Assembly (NCBI GenBank): GCA_902728285.1
Contig: CACVBU010000812.1
Span: 414,352-478,351, forward strand
Direction: 5' to 3'
Origin: Clytia hemisphaerica
Lineage: Eukaryota > Cnidaria > Hydrozoa > Leptothecata > Clytiidae
DNA: 64,000 nucleotides
Shown: one piece after another, positions 43,669 to 54,091 of the stretch
How positions within the stretch are numbered: the stretch's first letter is position 1
Layout: each line of letters begins with the position of its first letter
The notes under the pieces: model-generated
What the model was told of the DNA's origin: nothing
The model's database searches: none
The model's input: only the letters and a program-made list of their open reading frames with translations
Program-made: the position numbers and the translations under genes

Positions 43669-44665
43669 CGGCTAGTTCGAAACACGGGTCACGGGTCACG
43701 GGTCCGGGTCACGGGGCACGGGTTACGGGGCACGGGTCACGGGTCACGGGGTCACGGGGCAGCTCAGATCAAAGTAATTCGAACAGGAAATGTTTTAAAA
43801 ACACTAAAAATTATCGAAAAAATCCATTTTAAGGTATTTTATCCACGTAATAACTATTTAAAACGCTAAAACCTAACCACGTGCTTTCCACGTGCTTTCG
43901 AAGTTTGCGTCGTGTATAATGCAGACCAGAAAACACCGCAACATATTACATACATATAATAAGCTTATATTATCAATAATACACTTTTAGTGTTATATGC
44001 ATGTTATATGTTATACGTAAGTAATATACATATTACAATTCCCATCGCCTGAAAAGCGAGCTTTCTCAAGAAAATGATAGTACGGCTATTGTTAAATCAT
44101 ATCTCATATATCCCCTCCATCACCTTGAGTATGGATATAATTTTAATGGATAATAACGTAGAAATGATGGTATTTTATAAATGTGTCAATATTTCCCACC
44201 TACCATTATGAACTTTTAATAAAAATGACGTAATTATACTCATATCTCTAAAACCACTATCTTGCAGCATTTAATCGTTTTAAAACATGTCAATCTATAT
44301 CCAGTCACATGATTAGCATCCTATTGAGTATGAAAAAACATTTTGCTGTAAATTGTTTCAGAGGCCTTATATTTCATGATTTTGACAATATTTTTGTCAT
44401 TCAATATCATTTTGTCAAAATTTGTGGGTGACATATTATTTAAAAATTTTCATGATAATACTATTAGTATATATTGTTTCAGACATACTATACTAGTAGT
44501 ATTAGTACTATTATATGTGTTATGTAGTACGTGTTATGAATTATACGTTATGATATCGTTGTATTTTTTCCGGTCTGTAAATTGTATGCCCCGTACCCCG
44601 TGCCCCGTGCCCCGTACCCCGTGCCCCGTAACCCGTGACCCGTGACCCGTGTTTCGAACTAGCCG
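43669..44665. mobile_element. 997-bp non-autonomous TIR transposon with 9-bp target duplication
   Basis: Ends are inverted repeats starting CGGCTAGTTCGAAACACGGG, continuing as runs of CACGGGTCACGGG / CCCGTGACCCGTG. ATTTAAACA flanks both sides exactly (43660-43668 and 44666-44674), a perfect 9-bp target-site duplication. The interior is AT-rich and non-coding. A 9-bp duplication with subterminal tandem repeats fits a Mutator-like (or Merlin-like) family. Confidence 0.9.
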
Positions 44666-44674
44666 ATTTAAACA

Positions 44675-45615
44675 TGTAAAATGACGTACACATTTTTTAA
44701 CAGTATCAACCACTTGAATGTTTTTATATGAAGAAAGAGACTAATTTCTTCTCTTGCTTTTTATCGCCCTTTGAATGCTGTTATTGTACGACAAACTTTT
44801 TAATTTTTATGTTTTGATTTACATTCGAAATGTTCTTTTCTATAAAAGAAACTTGTTTTGTTTTGAAAAGAATTCGAATATTATTAATAAATACGATCGT
44901 TAAATACATTCGAAAACATTTCAAACAAAAGAAAAGAGAAAAACAGGATTGAGCAAAGCTGGGCAGAAGTTAAAATTACTAAATGTAGATGATGTAGATG
45001 AGTCTTAAATTTCAAAACAAAGGCTGAATAAAGTCTAAACCAGGCTCTATCCGATCTGTCAATCAAAACAAACTTATCGAGAACAAAACACTGCTTGTGA
45101 AATCTTTTGCAAATGGCGCGAATCCAATAGAACAAATTTGTGGAGCAAGAGACTAAAAGTCATAATTCTAAAACACAAACAAAGCGAAAACGAAAGTGGT
45201 GACACACAGACACACAAAGCACCGCTATTAATATATAGATAAGACTCTAGAAATAAGAATGAAGAATAAAGAGTTTGAATGAAAAATCCCTTTGGGAAAT
45301 TTTTTGCGCACAAGGTTATTCTAACAAATTGGCCTAGAATTTCTTGCTTTTGCGCAAAGATTTTATTCGTAAAAAATTGAAAATGCTCCTTTACTTTTAG
45401 CAATCAGACCAAGATAACTTTGACAGTCAAGTTTACGTATTCATATTAAAACCCTGCAATTTCAAAAAACGTCAAAAGAGCGGCAAACAACTGTTCCAAC
45501 CTATTCGTACATGTAAACTAGAATGTAAAAATTATGTCGCACGATATGCTCTTGTTTTGAAAATATATGAATAATTTCTAAAAAATGGAACAAATATGAA
45601 AACATGAATGCCCCC
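44675..45615. other. Non-coding stretch
   Basis: AT-rich, no motif-bearing frames. Confidence 0.45.
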
Positions 45616-48167
45616 TCAAGTAGAAGCTTTAAAGGAATATTTGGAAACAATACTTTCAACTTTCTGCATTGAAGAATTTGTACATAAATCACACAAGCCG
45701 TTTTTATTAAGTTCAAAGCAACACGCTAAACAATAGTTTTCACCATCTACCACTGGAACATACGGTGCATGTTTTTTCTGGTATTTGACTTGATCGAAAC
45801 CGTTTTCTCTTAAATATATCAAGTCAATATACTCATGTCGAAAAATAGCGGCCCATTATTTGTTTGGATGGGTTGTATTATGAGCATAACGGAGAATACA
45901 CTGGTGTTTCTGTTCCCGCCCTTCCATCGTATTGCACCCTAGGCCGTAACCATACAAATCAAAACAAATTTTTGCGTGAACTGGTGCAGCGTTGCAGATT
46001 TCCATTAGCTCGGTGTCACACTTTGATCAAATACACAACATAAGGTGAATAATTTCTTTCCCAACTCAAACATTTCAACTACATTATTTGCATCAAAATT
46101 GGCAATCCGTACGCTCAACGACAATAATTTTCGCAGATTAATACATTGCAAGTGAATTTCCATCAAGCGTTGTTGCAATTTTTCCTTTTTAATTTCGTTG
46201 AAAAGAAAAGAAATCAGTTTTGGAAAGTGTCTCAGAAAATTGAAACTTTCTTTTCCACGGAAACGGAAAGTGACCTCTTTTTCGCCAGAAACAAATGAAT
46301 CGTTAAACCATTGAATTATTTTCTTTGAGAGAAAATTGCAATTCATTTTATAATGAACAAAATCGACAAACTTGACAAATAATGCTGTCACCGGAAGATC
46401 TTTGTAGGATTTAAAATTTGAAAATTTGGTTTCGGATGTACAGATTTTGAATAATTTCATAAAATGTTCTTTTACTGTATTGTTTTTTAGATGCAGGGGC
46501 CCAGCTTTGGCCAGTGAAACATAGGAACCAAGGAGGGGTTCAAACTCTTGTCTACTTTTTAGAGTTTTGATGAATGTTGTTATCTTTTGCCTTTTTGTTG
46601 ACTTAGCATTACCACTCTTCTCAAGTTCTGATTTAAGCGAAGAAACTTTTGCAGCGTCTGATAGTCTTTTCGGATAAGACCATGGTGTCCAATCACTACC
46701 CATTTCTTCCTCATCAATTTTACCCTTCTTCTTTTTACTAATTTCTTTTCCCTTTTTACTTTTTATGCTTGTTTTGTCTTCATTTTTCTTGTTTTCCTTT
46801 CCTGTTTCTTTTACACGAACAGAAAATGTTTCGTCCAGATCATTAGAGTTTTCTTGCGTAACATTAGCAAATGAACTGAAATATGTTGATGTATTTGATA
46901 ACTCGCCGGACAAGTGAGCCAACATTTTCATGTCATTTGGTAGCTCCCCTACTTTAAATTCTACTTTTCTACCATTGATTTCAAAAACAGTGTCCTCAAG
47001 GTATTCAAGATCCTTGACCAACTTGGATAAGGTATTCAAGATCCTTGACCAACTTAGATACAAAAGCATTGACAACATCAGCTGTTTCATCCACATTGCA
47101 ACCAAAAAGAAGATAGTTCTCAGAGCTGCTAGCAACTCTCTGACCACAATTTAAAAATGATACAAGAATAGAAGTCCCAACACCAGGTGCCCCGCCTCCT
47201 AATGCTATAACAAACATGAATGATTCCTTGTTTTTTTTTGGGTGAACGTACTAAATTCTTTTAGTTTGTCCGTATGATAGTTATCCCTTTCAAGATAAAA
47301 CTTAGCTAGTCGTTGAATGTAAGGCGCTGGTTCTCTGTAACAGCCTTCATAAACTTTGGTATCTCCTGGAACTAAGGTATTGACTTCATGCAGAATGCCT
47401 ATGTCAATTTGGCGGAAGAGCTTTGAAAGTTCGTTATACGATACATAATTTGGAACCTGAAGACCTTCAAAACTTGCTGCTTTGTTAGCTTTTCTGACGT
47501 TATTATATTTACGCTTGCCCATAACATCATGGCTGTAAAAAACATTAAGTGAACGTAGTTTATTTTGCCTGGAGGATTTCCAGGATGTCCAGCCTTTCAC
47601 TGAGCCATTTTGGATTGCTTTTCTGACCGACTGTTTTGAGCTCAAGACCACCTTTGAAACATCTTCAGATTTGAATTTGGTTGTGACGGTGTCAATCATA
47701 CCGATTAACGTTGGCCTAGCATCGGAGCTGGAGCCACCATGAATTGCTTGACACACTTGATACGTCTCGCTTCGACGTACTGATTTGGCTTTAATATTTA
47801 GCCCGGTAGAAGTTGGATTGGAAAAGCGACGTTTTGCCGCACGTTTTGTAATTCTAATTTGAAATTTTTGTTTTTTTTCTACTTCAAGATTACCAAAAAC
47901 TCTTTTACTCGCATTTTTAATTTCGCATTTTGCTTTAACAATTTGCTCACTTAAGTTCAATTTAAGGGATTCTTGTAAGGATAATTATTTTTGAAATTCC
48001 TTTATAACAGTATCATTTTTGCATATCAAATTTTCTGATGCCAAAATAGTTTCATTTTGAACCTGTAATTTTGATTCCATTTCATTGATCAGCTTTGTGT
48101 TTCTTTGATACCGGCCGAGATGGGCTTGTTTTTGAACAAGTTTCTTGCTCCCCTTCCGAGGAGGCAT
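45616..48167 (-). pseudogene. Decayed transposase-like gene (GAPG / NDMKML / MEGRE family)
   Basis: Minus strand, from MPPRKGSKKLVQKQAHLGRY down to a C-terminal Cys cluster (CLACCFEL, GLCDLC). Conserved-looking blocks: GGGAPGVGTSILVSF, LLFGCNVDE, LPNDMKMLAHLSGELS, APVHAKICFDLYGYGLG, NTMEGREQKH and IFRHEYIDLIYLRE. I recall this order from large uncharacterised repeat families of cnidarians. D/E spacing is compatible with an RNase-H-fold (DDE) transposase, but that is inference. Lesions: TAA at 47985, a frame change at an A9 run (~47236-47244), a 31-bp tandem duplication at ~47000-47065, TAA at 46005 followed by a frame change, and TAA at 45856. Certainly non-functional as written. Confidence 0.65.
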
Positions 48168-48254
48168 TCAATAATTGGACCGAACTGGCTCCTGACCTAC
48201 ACAAAAAATAAATAATAAAAAGTTATAAAAATGAAATAAAAATGATGTATAAAC

Positions 48255-48767
48255 TTAATGACTACAAACAACACCATACTTGTTTATGATGTCATAGTTT
48301 AACGTAATGGTCATCTTTGAGTTCTTCTTATTGTAGGGTAACGTAAAAGGCTTTTCCCCCGAAACTACCACTTCCGCTGTCCTTTTATTTCTACCTTCCT
48401 TCTTGAAATAGTCCTTTACTGTCGCTTTGCTTAAGTTAGAAATCATATGGACGTGATAAACCAGCTCTCCCAAATGTTTGAAAGTAATTAAAAACTTTTC
48501 ACCTCTTTGTTCTCTGTCACGCTTTGGTACGGCAACAACAAGATCGAAATGAGGATGATGATCCCTGATAACTCTGAAAACTGGAAGGAAGACGGATTCG
48601 TGCACTGGCACTGTTATACTGATTGTCCAAGGGTCTTTGAACTTTTGTCTAAATGTTAGCCTCCGTTTGATTGTCTTTAGGATGTCTTGAAAGACCCAAT
48701 TGACGATTGGCGAGACGTTACAAGTTTGCTTGTTAAAACGATTGTAATTACTGTGACGAGAAGTCAT
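48255..48767 (-). CDS. Uncharacterised 170-aa protein next to the transposase-like gene
   Basis: Minus-strand ATG to TAA, ending only 87 bp before the start of the pseudogene on the same strand. Aromatic/basic protein (RRLTFRQKFKDPWTISITVP, DHHPHFDLVVAVPKRDREQR, FKHLGELVYHVHMISNLSKA) with a cystatin- or replication-protein-like beta-rich look, but no family is recognised. Its ATG is 30 bp from the tip of the 13.4-kb element, so it lies just outside. It may be the first ORF of the same decayed element as the gene below. Confidence 0.45.
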   Translation of the reverse strand: MTSRHSNYNRFNKQTCNVSPIVNWVFQDILKTIKRRLTFRQKFKDPWTISITVPVHESVFLPVFRVIRDHHPHFDLVVAVPKRDREQRGEKFLITFKHLGELVYHVHMISNLSKATVKDYFKKEGRNKRTAEVVVSGEKPFTLPYNKKNSKMTITLNYDIINKYGVVCSH

Positions 48768-48796
48768 GATGCAACATTGATATGTATTAAATAATT

Positions 48797-49000
48797 ATGT
48801 GTCGCTGCAAGCGATTTGGGGTACATTCAAAAGGCCGAACCTATAAAACCTGAAGTTTTTGGCCGATCTGGATCGGACTTGGCCGATTCAGGTCGATCTA
48901 TGTTTTTACTTCGGCCGATCTTGAAAAAGTCCGATCCACATCGGCCTGGTCCGGTCCACATCGGCCTGGTCCGGTCCACTTCGGCCTGTGGGTCGATGGT
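48797..49000 (+). repeat. Left end: TIR tip plus subterminal GGCC/GGTCC repeats
   Basis: Tip at 48797-48830, then about ten GGCCGA, GGATCGGA or GGCCTGGTCCGGTCC units to 49000. Clustered short repeats inside a TIR are typical transposase-binding arrays (as in KDZ, P and hAT elements). Confidence 0.75.
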
Positions 49001-50524
49001 TCGATATTTTTCGGATGCCGGCAATGCTTTTGTTTATTTAATTTTTTAAATGAAACGAGAAGAAGCCATCTTGTATTTCTAGCTTTGGATGGTTGCAATG
49101 GGTTAATGCAACTACTTGGGATTGAGCAGCATTACATTTCACATGCTTTACTTTTTTATTGTGAATTGGAAAGTGTGGTAAATTTTGTTTGATTTATTTT
49201 CTTTACTGATATAATGATAGCTATTGAATTATGAATTAGATTTTAAAACAAATCAAAGCAACGTTGAAATTGAATTCATTTTTTGAGATGTTATTAATTG
49301 CAAAACCATAGTTAGCATGTTTGGAATCAATTGTGCCTGGTGGAGTACAAACTCACAAAGTGACTATAAATACTTTTTCAATTGTGACGTCAATTTCTCA
49401 CTTTTCTTTCACTTTCTTCACACTTTGACGTTTATGGGCCATCCCGCCCAGAAAATTTTCGTTACCCCCCGTCGGACGACATGCAGTTTTAAATTACTGT
49501 TACAGACAAATTCTGGACTGGCCTTTGCGCTTTATTCTCTGGAATGCTGTCAAAATTTGATATGTTTGATAACTTTTAGAACGATCATTAATTGATTTTT
49601 CTAGTATTCATCATTCATAGAGAAGAATGACGCACTCTAAGAAAAAACTTTTGGAGGTTTAAGTTCAGATAGGGTTGCATTAAGAAGGAAAGAGACAGTC
49701 AGGTTAGCTGTACTAAACGGCCAAAATACTCACTTTTTTTGAAGAGTGATTTTTTTGTTACATTTCTTTTTGCATTTTCTCTATGATTGAAATTAAATTG
49801 AAAACTTTGTTAGGGGTCCAGGTTGGGATTCTTAAAAACATGTGGTGCCCTTTTAAAAATGGGTTGGATACCATTACTACCGTCGTGCCATGGTTCATTG
49901 GATAACAAATTAGAAGCATTCATTACTCCCCCCTAAATGACCATTAACAAAAGGGGACTTAAATTAAAGATTAGAAAACGCAACAGCAAGGAAACAGAAA
50001 TCAGTGTTCAGAGTTTTCCTTCTCTACAGGAAGGTATATTTTCAAAATCCTGAAAAAATGTATCAAATAAAAAAGTTAAAAAGTACACAACAGAAAAAAG
50101 TGGAAGTGTCTGTCATACAAGCATACACAAAATGTAAAATTTTGCGCATAGTCATAAAACAGAATCTTTCTTTTTTTGATGTACTATTTAATAATATAAT
50201 ATATAATATATATTTATATATATATATACAAATAAAAAAAATAGGGTTATATGCACGCTTTTTCTTATAAGAAGAATTTATTAATTCACATTCTTTATAA
50301 TTTTTTCCAACAAATTGTTAGTATACATAAAGGGTCGATCGATGTTCTTTAAAACGAGACGAAATACAAAAATAATACTATTAGTTACATGGTCTTCTTG
50401 AGGTGGGAAACCGTATAACAGGGTCACTAAAAACCGTATTGGTGAAAATTTTAAAAATTGAGAACAGCCCACACCCTAATCCGAAAAATACGTGTCAAAT
50501 ATATACAATCAAATAAATACAAGA
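49001..50524. other. Non-coding part of the candidate element
   Basis: Includes a C-run GTTACCCCCCGTCGG at ~49462 and an AT microsatellite at 50185-50235. No coding signal. Confidence 0.45.
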
Positions 50525-50786
50525 TTAATTAATATTTATATTGGGCTTTGAGCCTTTTTTAAAAATATATGTGCACTTTTTGATGTGCAAAATTTTTTTT
50601 TCATTTTTCTTCTTATTTTCTTTTTTTTTCTTTTGCTTTTTTGGTTTGAAGACAAAGCCATCTTTGTCTTTGCCACCCTCTGCCACCCAAATTTTGAAGG
50701 CTTTTGGACTTTTCCCACCAGAGTGAGTCTGCCTGTACCGGCCAAAGGCAGCACGAGTTAACTCTGATGCTTCTGCTGTGGACATT
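50525..50786 (-). CDS. Small lysine-rich ORF, unrecognised
   Basis: Minus strand. A TATTTTTCAG acceptor is followed by ATG (50786) and an 86-codon frame: MSTAEASELTRAAFGRYRQT, KSPKAFKIWVAEGG, then a long Lys/Asn tail. The first 50 residues look real; the Lys tail may be A-rich untranslated DNA read through. Possible third gene of the candidate transposon, same strand as the DUF7869 gene. Confidence 0.3.
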
Positions 50787-51489
50787 ATTTTGAATTTTAT
50801 TGTTACTGAAAAATAGAGATTATTTTTTGTTACTGAATAGCAAGATGCTACATAACAGGGCAATTGAAATATCCCAATTTTTACTCCCCCTTAATGGTAC
50901 CTTGGCTTTCAGTTGTACTTTCAACTTTTAGCAGTGTGGAAAAAGCTTTAAATGAGATTGTGTTGTTGAAAGCACGTAACGGAGTACACCACGTGAAGGT
51001 AAGCCATTAGGATTTTGTACTCCACCCTAAAAAAGAAAAATAATTCAATTATTAGGGCTGACTGCAGTAGTCAGTGACAAAAGAGCAATGAAAAGTAATA
51101 CTGATCACAATGATACAGTATTTTTCTCTAAGTTTCAATAACTTCAGAGTATATCATATACATAATACATGATAGTAGTATTCAAATGAAATACTACAAG
51201 ACCAATTCACAATGAATTGATGTAAAGCTCTTTGTCACTCATAGAATATGGAAATAAGATCATGTTAAATTAAATAGCAATCGAGATCAAAATGTTTTTT
51301 GGTCAAATTTTCTCAAGGAAAAACTTCACTTGTGTGTGCACTCTATCAATTTCAAAACTAGCTACAATTACAATTTGATTTCAGTTGATTTTGAGACTTG
51401 TTATATCATGAAAAGCACTTCTAAATTAAAAATTTAAACATGTACTCATTTCCAAATTCCCAAATTAAAACACATTATCAGATCAGAAT
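50787..51489. other. Spacer 3' of the DUF7869 gene
   Basis: Nothing coding recognised; AT-rich with a possible 3' UTR of the gene ending at 51490. Confidence 0.4.
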
Positions 51490-53651
51490 CTAATAAGAGT
51501 CATAGATATCTGGGTCTGGTGCAGTGAGATCCTTGGTTTCCTCTGTGCAGAATTCACGTATATCAGTGTAAAGGTATTCTTTCCTTTTTCTGATGAAACC
51601 TCGTGGTGGAACTACAGGTGGTAATTCGTTGGTAACAGGGATATTTCCTAAGATGGACACCCTGACAGGTGTGTCACCAAGTTTCTTAGAACAGTAAACT
51701 ATACCTTTTTCTGCTGATGACATATTGAAGTGGTGATACTCCAAGATATTATCAATTGCAATGAACTTTTTATCAAAAAACTCAGTCCAGGCATATGTTG
51801 GAACGTTTACTTTCATGTCATGAGTTCCAACTAAAACAGCTATATTACCTGTAGTGGCATCGCAAACGTTTGTTAAGTCATACAGAGATGATACCGGAGT
51901 TCGTCGCAGTCTCTTTTTGAATGCTCCAAAACCTCTAAAATAGAAGGTATTCTTTGATTTAGTGAATTCATCAAAAAAACACTTTTTAGAGCCTCAAATA
52001 GACAGACAGTATGCTCAATTGATTGGGATAAATTGCACAAAGGGTTACCTAGTAAATACTCATGAAGAAACGCGTTGGCAGACAGGCAGAAATTTGTAAC
52101 ATAGTCTATAAGATCAGTGAGAGTCATTCGATTTAATAATATTGATACCTGTCACAGCTGAACTTAGTATGTCCAGCGACCATGAACGAATATTCGATTT
52201 TCTCATGGTACCCATTCATTATTCTCCACATTAAATACCATACAAAAGCGTTATTCTTGTTCTGGCCTTAGGAATATTCAATTTCGTTTATATTTTTTTT
52301 TTAATAATTATAAAAACAATGACACTATAAAGATTCAACAAATGTGATCCCAATAACATCAATTGGAACAAAGCCTTAGCCCAGAACGATTGAACTTTTG
52401 AAATTTTACTGAAATACAAATAAAGCTTATACCTGCACAATTATCAGCATAAAGATATGATTCCCTTTCACCAAAATTAAAGTTCTCCAGGAAGTGATGG
52501 ACGTAGCTGATTGTTGTGTTGGCACCTTTTCCTGTGCTACAAATCTCATCAGTAAAGTAAGCAAACTGAACGCCCAGCCCATCATTATTAATTCCAAAGA
52601 GGCTGCACTTACGTGGAGTTTTAAAGAAAATAGGGCCTGGTTGTTGTGGATTGTAAGGGTAATGCACTTGTTGAGCAAAGTCCCAAGAAAAATGTGCAAT
52701 GCCATTAAAAGAACAATGTTCCTTCTTTTCAAAGACATTAAAGTTTCCCTCACAACTATCAACTAAGACTTTGGCATGTTCTTTTGCCTTTTGACATTGA
52801 GATCTATAGTAACGAATCTCTTCAGCAGCTTGGACAATGTGGGCTTCTTGTTTTTTCAAAACCTCATCATATTCTTCATCATTTTTTTCTGCCTCTTCCT
52901 CGTTACCCTCAATGTGTTTAGCACGAGCTCGGATCAATTTGTTATTACCTTGCTGGCAAACCCAACATAGATCAGTCATACACCTGGCAACTACTATATA
53001 TGGTAATCTTTGCTTCCATAGGTCAAGAAAGGAACTATAACCCAGACTAGGATATCCACTAGTTTCACTGGCTTTCTTGTAACTTTCATAAACTATTTTT
53101 TTGGTGTGATGAGAAGGAATAAGCTGTAAAGAGGCATCCTGGTCTCTATAGTGAGGCACCCTCCCAGGTAAAGGATGGGCATTGATTTCAGCATAGTTTG
53201 TGAGGAAACTAACAGCATACTCTCTAGACTCAAAGGGGAGAGTGTTATGAGGAGTTCTCCGTTTGTTTCCATGCTCACGAGAAACTAAGCCATTTTCCTT
53301 CAAATGCTTGCACAAGGCATAATATGTTTTAACACCAATATTCAGTCGAAACAAAAAAGTAGTACGACACACTCGGTGTCCAAAGAAATAATAAGTTGCA
53401 TGACTATTGTCCTGTGGATTGTTTGCCAAAATGTATCCCATGACAAGCATGTCTTTTTCGTTGCTACTTAGTTCACAAATATCATCCCTCAAACCTTGAA
53501 TAGATTCTCTGGTGAAAATTTGATAGCACTGGCCTCCATCCTTTCCCAGCCGGCAACCACAGCCAAATTCTTCTACCTTTAGCTCTTCTTTGATGTCTAA
53601 GGGCCTTTTCTCTGCTGGAAGTTCTTCATCCAAGGGTCTTTTCTCTGCCAT
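51490..53651 (-). CDS. DUF7869-like protein, 3 exons, 593 aa
   Basis: Exons 53651-52433, 52266-52149 and 51934-51490. Donors GTATAAGC and GTATCAAT, acceptors CCTAAG and ATTTTAG, all in phase, ending TAG. The N-terminus has a duplicated KRPLD peptide, then a Cys cluster (CGCRLGKDGGQC), an N-terminal helical DNA-binding-like region (RTTFLFRLNIGVKTYYAL) and a coiled coil. The DUF7869 core contains the ADNCAGQNKNN motif split by intron 1, CDRGFGAFKKR across intron 2, VPTYAW, EYHHF and the C-terminal YLYTDIREFC. DUF7869 proteins are abundant in cnidarians and sponges and are thought to be transposon-linked. The D-N-C box suggests an RNase-H-like fold; catalysis is inference. No lesions. Divergent from the BEN-like gene. 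Confidence 0.85.
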
Positions 53652-54091
53652 TTCAAAAAATAGGTCTGATTACAGATCTTTAAAGTTATTTTACCTCAAA
53701 AGATAAAAATAGTTTTGAACGTTCGAAAACCTACATACATTTTTTTTTGATCCGTAAACAAAAGAATTAATTAGGACACATAATTAACCAATCATAATGA
53801 TCTATAATTTTTTAGAACAAAAGATCGAAAATTTGATAAGAAACAAGTAACCAATAAGAATGATTCCTTGTCATATATTCAATCGAATGTTGACACTCTC
53901 CCTTGGACCCTCCCATGTAGATGTCCGAAAAATAAGGTCACGTAGCACGTTCGATTCCCGGCCCTATAAAAGGGGAAAAGCGAGCGGTACTTTGACACTC
54001 ATTTACGTTTCCGCGATAAATACGGACCGAGTTTTGTCATTGTTGATAATAATTTTAATTCTAAAATCTAATTGTCGCTACCTACGAAAAT
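53652..54091. promoter_or_regulatory. Shared promoter of the divergent gene pair
   Basis: 440 bp between the ATGs of the DUF7869-like (minus) and BEN-like (plus) genes. A good TATA box, CTATAAAAGGGG at 53964-53975, lies ~120 bp before the plus-strand ATG. For the minus gene only weak AT-rich candidates are seen. Confidence 0.6.

Noticed and set aside
7791-47987. Reassignment of TAA to glutamine in this genome
   Set aside because: More than 3,000 codons of intact genes here (DUF7869-like, BEN-like, Penelope RT, BEL gag, recombinase copy 2, DIRS gag-RT) contain no internal TAA, and several of them end at TAA.
45616-48767. Treating the left TIR cluster at 48.8 kb as the end of the 45.6-48.8 kb element
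   Set aside because: The conserved tip faces left and the matching inverted tip is at 62.17 kb; no partner end was found left of 45.6 kb.
50541-50726. Plus-strand Phe-rich ORF
   Set aside because: Antisense of the Lys-rich tract of the minus-strand ORF; poly-T translation.
51834-51860. An 18-bp micro-intron (GTAATATAGCTGTTTTAG) in the DUF7869 gene
   Set aside because: It is in frame, has no stop, and its peptide fits the family; treated as coding.
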